This document shows positions 60,172 to 64,000 of a stretch of 64,000 nt of DNA, piece by piece; the first letter of the stretch is position 1, and every line of letters starts with the position of its first letter. The DNA comes from Aquilonibacter sp963703325 (GTDB lineage Bacteria > Vulcanimicrobiota > Vulcanimicrobiia > Vulcanimicrobiales > Vulcanimicrobiaceae), in NCBI GenBank assembly GCA_963703325.1, contig OY969805.1:2914001-2978000 (forward strand), given 5' to 3'. Under the pieces are notes generated by a model, which saw nothing but the letters and a program-made list of their open reading frames with translations, did no database searches and had not been told where the DNA came from. The position numbers and the translations under genes were made by a program.

Positions 60172-60831
60172 CTATCTCTGCCGAGTAACCGTCAAGCCTT
60201 GCGAGGTGACGTCGATTTCGTCGGGAAGATTGGTCGACGGATCGTACCAGATCGTGAAGGGGGCGTCGCCGCTGAAGACGATGGCGACATCGCTTGCCGG
60301 TACGCTGGTCGGACGCTGCGCCGAGGCTGTCAGATCGGGAACAAGCGTTGCCGAACGGCCGAGTTCCGGGACGACGACGAGAAACGGCGTGTTGTCCCAG
60401 GCGCGCATCTGCGCGGGTAACGGCAGCAGCCCCGCAAACAAGCCGAAATCCGCGACCACGAAATGTTTGCTGCTCGCGCCTAAATCAAAGGACGCGCTCT
60501 TCCCGTGGACATCCGTGACCGAGGCGGTCGTGCTGTCGATGTGCGCTGAATCCTTGAGCGGCGAACCGTCTTCGACCGCGTTCATTTGATACGTCAGCGG
60601 TGCGAGATCCGCACCGAGAACCAGCGTATCGTTTGCGCTTGCCGCAGAACCGCTCAGCGCCCCCTTCACCTGCTCGTCGATGACGGTCGTGTCGCCGACC
60701 TTGCGCACCGTGAGCGTTGACGTACCGACACTCGCGCCGCCCATCGTCGCGGTATAGGTGTACGTTCCCGACGGAATGTGCGCCGCGGGAGCGGCGGCGA
60801 CCACTCCGGCCGCCAGTAGAAGTCCAAACAT
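60172..60831 (-). CDS. Secreted beta-rich protein (DUF3108-like), function unknown
   Basis: 219 residues with a signal peptide (LLLAAGVVAAAPAAH). The mature part alternates beta strands typical of DUF3108/LolA-like barrels: GTYTYTATMGGASVGTSTLTVRKVGDTTVIDEQV, LAPLTYQMNAVEDG and FTIWYDPSTNLPDEIDVTSQGLTVTRQ. Periplasmic or surface location is likely. Eight bases after the aminotransferase on the same strand. Confidence 0.55.
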   Translation of the reverse strand: MFGLLLAAGVVAAAPAAHIPSGTYTYTATMGGASVGTSTLTVRKVGDTTVIDEQVKGALSGSAASANDTLVLGADLAPLTYQMNAVEDGSPLKDSAHIDSTTASVTDVHGKSASFDLGASSKHFVVADFGLFAGLLPLPAQMRAWDNTPFLVVVPELGRSATLVPDLTASAQRPTSVPASDVAIVFSGDAPFTIWYDPSTNLPDEIDVTSQGLTVTRQR

Positions 60832-60839
60832 GGGTTCCC

Positions 60840-61985
60840 CTAAACAGTCAGCGCTCGCGCGTGCTCGGGCACGAGTCGCAAAAGCGTATCGATCTCGTCG
60901 TGCGTGTTATAGCCGTGCGGCGCGACACGGATTCCGCTCGGCCGCCAAGTCGTAACCACACCTTCCGATTGCAGCGCGCGTCCCAGCGCGACGGAGTCGA
61001 TACCGGGCAACGTGAACGTGACGATCCCCGACGAGATGCCGGGACCTCGCAGCGACCGAAGGTTGGCGCCGCATGCAAGCAGCCCCTCTACAAGGTGATC
61101 GGTGAGGTCGAGGACGTGGGCGCTGATGGCGTCCGTGCCGGCGGCCTCGATCACCGACAGCGACTGATCGATCGAGAGCGCGCCCATGAAGTTCAACGTT
61201 CCGCCCTCGAATCGCGTCGCGTTCGGCGCGAGCGGCTGGCCGTAGTCCAAGAAGTTCCAGATGTTTGCAACCGAGCGCCAGCCCGGCGAGCCGACGGTGA
61301 GCCGATCGAGCAGCTCGCTCGCGACGCAGGCGAAACTCACGCCCTGCAGCGCGAGCAACCACTTCTGCCCGCCCCCGAAGAGCACGTCGATGTCGAGCGC
61401 GCGGACGTCGAGCCCGAACGCGCCAAGTGCTTGAATCGCATCGACGCAGAAGAGCGCGCCGCGCTCGTGCGCGACCTGCGCAAGCCCGGCGAGATCGTGA
61501 CGGTAGCCGTCTTCGAACGAAACCCACGAAACCGTCACCACGCGTGTGCGATCGGTCATCATCGTGCGCAAGACGTCCGGGGTCATGCGTTCGCGTGAGG
61601 TATCGACGAAATCGATTTCGACACCGTAGCGTCGCAGCGCAAGCCATGGAATCGCGTTGGCCGGAAATTCGTTGTTGGAGAGAATGACGCGATCGCCGGG
61701 TTGCCAATCGAGGCCCTGCGCGACGAGATTTGCACCGTCACTGGTATTGCGCAGAATTGCAATCTCCGCGTCGCGCGCGCCGATGAAACGGCCGAGGTGA
61801 TCGCGATAGGCTCGCACCTGTGCCTCGTAGCGCGCGATCCCAACGACGCCTTCACACGCTTGCGCGTCGACGAACGCGGTAAGGGCGTCACGCGTCTGTT
61901 GCGGCAACACACCGGTGGCGGCGTGATTGAGATAGACGTACTGCTGGGTTACCGGAAACTGCGAACGAGGAAGCGGCGTGATCAC
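60840..61985 (-). CDS. Class V aminotransferase / cysteine desulfurase-like enzyme
   Basis: 381 residues from the GTG at 61985, which overlaps the phoU stop (GTGA). PLP fold type I: YVYLNHAATGVLPQQT at the N-terminus, NTSDGANLVAQGL, SNNEFPANAIPWLAL, FCVDAIQALGAFGLDVRALDIDVLFGGGQKWLLALQG (PLP Lys in GQKW). RFEGGTLNFMGA follows. Closest in style to isopenicillin-N-epimerase/selenocysteine-lyase-like members. No Cys-loop typical of desulfurases is evident. Substrate unknown. Confidence 0.85.
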   Translation of the reverse strand: MITPLPRSQFPVTQQYVYLNHAATGVLPQQTRDALTAFVDAQACEGVVGIARYEAQVRAYRDHLGRFIGARDAEIAILRNTSDGANLVAQGLDWQPGDRVILSNNEFPANAIPWLALRRYGVEIDFVDTSRERMTPDVLRTMMTDRTRVVTVSWVSFEDGYRHDLAGLAQVAHERGALFCVDAIQALGAFGLDVRALDIDVLFGGGQKWLLALQGVSFACVASELLDRLTVGSPGWRSVANIWNFLDYGQPLAPNATRFEGGTLNFMGALSIDQSLSVIEAAGTDAISAHVLDLTDHLVEGLLACGANLRSLRGPGISSGIVTFTLPGIDSVALGRALQSEGVVTTWRPSGIRVAPHGYNTHDEIDTLLRLVPEHARALTV

Positions 61986-62617
61986 TCCGTGCCGATCATG
62001 TCCTTCGTATGCCACGCGATGTTGCCGGCACGATCGCCGACACGCTCCAGGGACGCAAGCACGAAGAGATAGCGCGTTCCCGAACGGACTAATTCCGGAT
62101 CCTGCTGCATCTCCTCTTGCAAGAGTTTGATGCTGCGTTTGTAGAGTTTGTCGACCTCATCGTCGCGATCGATCACTTCGCTGGCCAGATTTGCGTCGCG
62201 CTCGGTATAGGCGCGCATTGCGTCGAGCAGCATCCCGTGCGCCACACTCGCGATCCGGTCGATCTCGACCTTGTGGGGACGCAGTGACTGATCCGAAAGC
62301 TTGATCGCGTTCTTGGCGATATCGACCCCATAGTCACCCACGCGTTCGAGGTCGGTCGCGATTTCGAGCATCGCGGCGATCTCACGCAACTCACCGGCCA
62401 CCGGCTGCTGGCGCCAGATCAATTCAATGCAATGCGACTCGATGCGCCGCCGTAATTCATCAATCGAATCGTCACCGGCGACGACGCGCGCGCCCGCAGA
62501 CGCATCGCGACGATCGAGCGATTCAACAGCAACGCGAATCGCGTCGCCGCAAAGCGCACCCAAGCGAACGACGTCCAGCCGTGTCGCTTCAAGCGCTTCG
62601 TGATAGGCAGTCCGCAC
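61982..62617 (-). CDS. phoU: PhoU-like phosphate transport regulator
   Basis: 211 residues from GTG at 62617, with GGAGGA 11 bases upstream. Two three-helix repeats with the PhoU signature in each: MLEIATDLERVGDYGVDIAKNAIKL and LASLERVGDRAGNIAWHTKDMI. PhoU restrains phosphate uptake and PhoR signalling through metal-bound helical bundles. No pst genes are adjacent in the window. Divergent from hbd. Confidence 0.92.
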   Translation of the reverse strand: MRTAYHEALEATRLDVVRLGALCGDAIRVAVESLDRRDASAGARVVAGDDSIDELRRRIESHCIELIWRQQPVAGELREIAAMLEIATDLERVGDYGVDIAKNAIKLSDQSLRPHKVEIDRIASVAHGMLLDAMRAYTERDANLASEVIDRDDEVDKLYKRSIKLLQEEMQQDPELVRSGTRYLFVLASLERVGDRAGNIAWHTKDMIGTE

Positions 62618-62737
62618 GTCTAAGCATCCTCCTCTGGCGGCGAGTCTGGCGGAAGTAAGTCTACCGCAGGGCAGAGAAAGCACCTGCGCTCTTTATCAAA
62701 CGATAATCTACGGGGGCCGTATAACGGGAGATGACAA

Positions 62738-63592
62738 GTGGATGAAGTTCGGACGGTAGGCGTCTGCGGGGCCGGGTTGATGGGCAACGGCATCGCACAG
62801 ACCTGCGCGGCCGCGGGATTCGACGTGGTGCTGATGGAGGTAGCCGACGAGCCGCTGCGCCGCGGGGTCGCGAGCATCGCGAAATCGCTCGACAAATTCG
62901 TCGAAAAAGGCAAGTTGACGCAAGCGCTACGCGACGCGACCGTCGCCCGCATCACGCCCACGACGCAGGTCGCCGATTTGGCCAAGTGCGACCTCGTCAT
63001 CGAAGCCATCGTCGAGAACGTCGAGGTCAAGGCCAAGCTATTCAACCAACTCGACGCGCTGCTCGCGTCGCAAGCAATCATCTGCACGAACACCTCAAGC
63101 CTGTGCGTGATTGAATTGGCCGCCAAGACGAAGCGCCCGAACCGCGTCGCCGGGCTGCACTTCTTCAACCCGGTCCCGATCATGAAGCTGGTCGAGGTGG
63201 TAAAGACGATCGCGACCACGCAAGACGTGATCGATGCGCTCTTTACCTTCGCGCGGAAGGTCGGTAAAGAGCCGATTTTGGCCCAAGATACCCCCGGTTT
63301 TGTCGTCAACCGGCTTCTTATCCCGTATTTGCTCTACGCCATTCGCTGCTACGAAGGCGGCCTTGCGAGCAAAGAAGACATTGACAAGGGCATGAAGCTT
63401 GGCTGCGGCTACCCGATGGGTCCCTTCGAGCTGCTCGATTTCGTGGGCCTGGATACGACCTATTATATCGCGCAGATCATGTACGACGAGTTCAAGGATC
63501 CGATGATGGCTGCGCCGCCGCTGCTCAAACGGATGGTGCTCGCGGGCCGCTTCGGCCGCAAGAACGGGAAGGGCTTCTATGACTACCAGTGA
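62738..63592 (+). CDS. 3-hydroxyacyl-CoA (3-hydroxybutyryl-CoA) dehydrogenase
   Basis: 284 residues from GTG at 62738 (GGGAG upstream), the usual size for single-domain Hbd. NAD site VGVCGAGLMGNGIAQTCAAAGF, catalytic His in AGLHFFNPVPIMKLVEV, and DTPGFVVNRLLIPYLL with C-terminal GCGYPMGPFELLDFVGLD. It oxidises 3-hydroxyacyl-CoA to 3-ketoacyl-CoA. The next gene starts 14 bases before its stop. It works with the hydratase in fatty-acid or butyrate/PHB metabolism. Confidence 0.94.
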   Translation: MDEVRTVGVCGAGLMGNGIAQTCAAAGFDVVLMEVADEPLRRGVASIAKSLDKFVEKGKLTQALRDATVARITPTTQVADLAKCDLVIEAIVENVEVKAKLFNQLDALLASQAIICTNTSSLCVIELAAKTKRPNRVAGLHFFNPVPIMKLVEVVKTIATTQDVIDALFTFARKVGKEPILAQDTPGFVVNRLLIPYLLYAIRCYEGGLASKEDIDKGMKLGCGYPMGPFELLDFVGLDTTYYIAQIMYDEFKDPMMAAPPLLKRMVLAGRFGRKNGKGFYDYQ

Positions 63593-64000
63593 GGCGATCT
63601 TCGAGAACATTCTGGTCGACAAGGAGCGCGCGCTCGGCATCGTCACGCTCAACCGTCCGACCGTGCTCAATGCGCTCAACACCAAGCTGCTCGGTGAGCT
63701 CTCATTCGCGCTCCTGGAACTCGAACGCAACGCCGACATCCGCGCGATCATCATCACCGGCGCGGGTGAGAAAGCGTTTGCGGCCGGCGCTGACATCAGC
63801 GAACTCAACGCGCTCGGAAGCGCCGGAGCCGGCGCCGATCAAGCGCGCATGGGTCAATCGATTACGCGACAGATCGAGCGCCTGCGCACGCCCGTAATCA
63901 TGGCGGTGAATGGCTTCGCTCTCGGCGGCGGGTGCGAGATCGCAATGTCGGGCGACATTCGGATCGCAAGCGAGAATGCAAAATTCGGTCAACCAGAAGT
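63579..64000 (+). CDS. Enoyl-CoA hydratase/isomerase, 5' part (cut by window edge)
   Basis: 140 residues to the window edge, starting at the ATG at 63579 that overlaps hbd. Crotonase fold: GIVTLNRPTVLNALN, oxyanion-forming AFAAGADISEL and NGFALGGGCEIAMSGDIRIASE, where the catalytic Glu follows GGGCE. It hydrates trans-2-enoyl-CoA. The C-terminal half is missing, so the exact subfamily cannot be set. Operon with hbd. Confidence 0.92.
   Translation, partial: MTTSEAIFENILVDKERALGIVTLNRPTVLNALNTKLLGELSFALLELERNADIRAIIITGAGEKAFAAGADISELNALGSAGAGADQARMGQSITRQIERLRTPVIMAVNGFALGGGCEIAMSGDIRIASENAKFGQPE

Noticed and set aside
1..64000. CRISPR arrays, tRNAs, insertion sequences, toxin-antitoxin pairs or phage genes
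   Set aside because: Looked for direct repeats with regular spacers, cloverleaf sequences and transposase/integrase motifs; none was convincing.

Overview
The window is a high-G+C chromosomal segment of a free-living, flagellated diderm bacterium. It encodes both the P-ring (FlgI) and L-ring (FlgH) proteins, which implies an outer membrane. A lipoprotein signal and a LolA-like secreted protein agree with this. The mixture (FliW-CsrA flagellin control, short EF-Ts, ECF sigma with a TonB-tailed anti-sigma, scattered molybdopterin genes) fits no lineage I can name with confidence. Eremiobacterota/Vulcanimicrobiota (WPS-2) is my best guess and is inference only. No tRNA, rRNA, CRISPR array, transposase or phage gene was seen.

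Layout. (1) 1-4182, minus strand: a translation/lipid-carrier operon rpsB-tsf-pyrH-frr-small ORF-uppS-cdsA, with a recognisable promoter and a structured rpsB leader. (2) 4201-5314: a lipoprotein PHB-depolymerase-like esterase with an 18-bp palindrome over its start codon. (3) 5324-16795: a surface-glycan island with methyltransferases, RmlB, RmlA, a PhyH dioxygenase, a glycosidase-like propeller, WecE, a left-handed beta-helix acyltransferase, WbqC, a glycosyltransferase and a sulfotransferase. RmlA, RmlB and WecE plus the acyltransferase make a plausible route to dTDP-4-acetamido-4,6-dideoxygalactose without RmlC or RmlD. (4) 16821-20218: a TauE/SafE permease, CysNC and CysD, which make PAPS, the donor for the adjacent sulfotransferase. 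(5) 20316-22729: an ExeA-like ATPase and its translationally coupled DUF11-type partner.

(6) 22743-44938, minus strand: a flagellar region. From upstream to downstream it reads flgB-flgC-fliE, terminator, structured leader, flgF-flgG-flgA-flgH-flgI-flgJ-flgN-flgK-flgL-fliW-csrA, sigma-28 promoter, fliC, terminator, three large glycosyltransferase genes, flaG-fliD-fliS-fliT-like. The flagellin transcript carries a GGA in a hairpin loop and another GGA in its Shine-Dalgarno, as expected for CsrA control relieved by FliW. The glycosyltransferases between flagellin and its cap/chaperone genes suggest flagellin glycosylation. fliD and flgI each carry one apparent single-base frameshift in a four-base homopolymer. 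Two intergenic segments of the flg operon fold so that the next gene's ribosome-binding site is base-paired.

(7) 45028-51278: an MsbA-like ABC exporter, a zinc-ribbon/DUF4870-like membrane protein, a photolyase, a cytochrome c, a GNAT protein, and an ECF sigma/anti-sigma pair. (8) 51329-58477, minus strand: moaA, a LolA-like protein, queG, an aldo/keto reductase, MoeB-rhodanese, a hydrolase, moaE, moaD, a small protein and a HAD phosphatase, mostly with overlapping ends. (9) 58506-64000: a structured intergenic segment, an ATP-grasp-like enzyme, a secreted protein, a class V aminotransferase, phoU, and a 3-hydroxyacyl-CoA dehydrogenase/enoyl-CoA hydratase pair cut by the window end. No gene-free stretch exceeds about 250 bases. 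The four longest (3983-4216, 39167-39353, 43428-43651, 58478-58639) all contain inverted-repeat structure.
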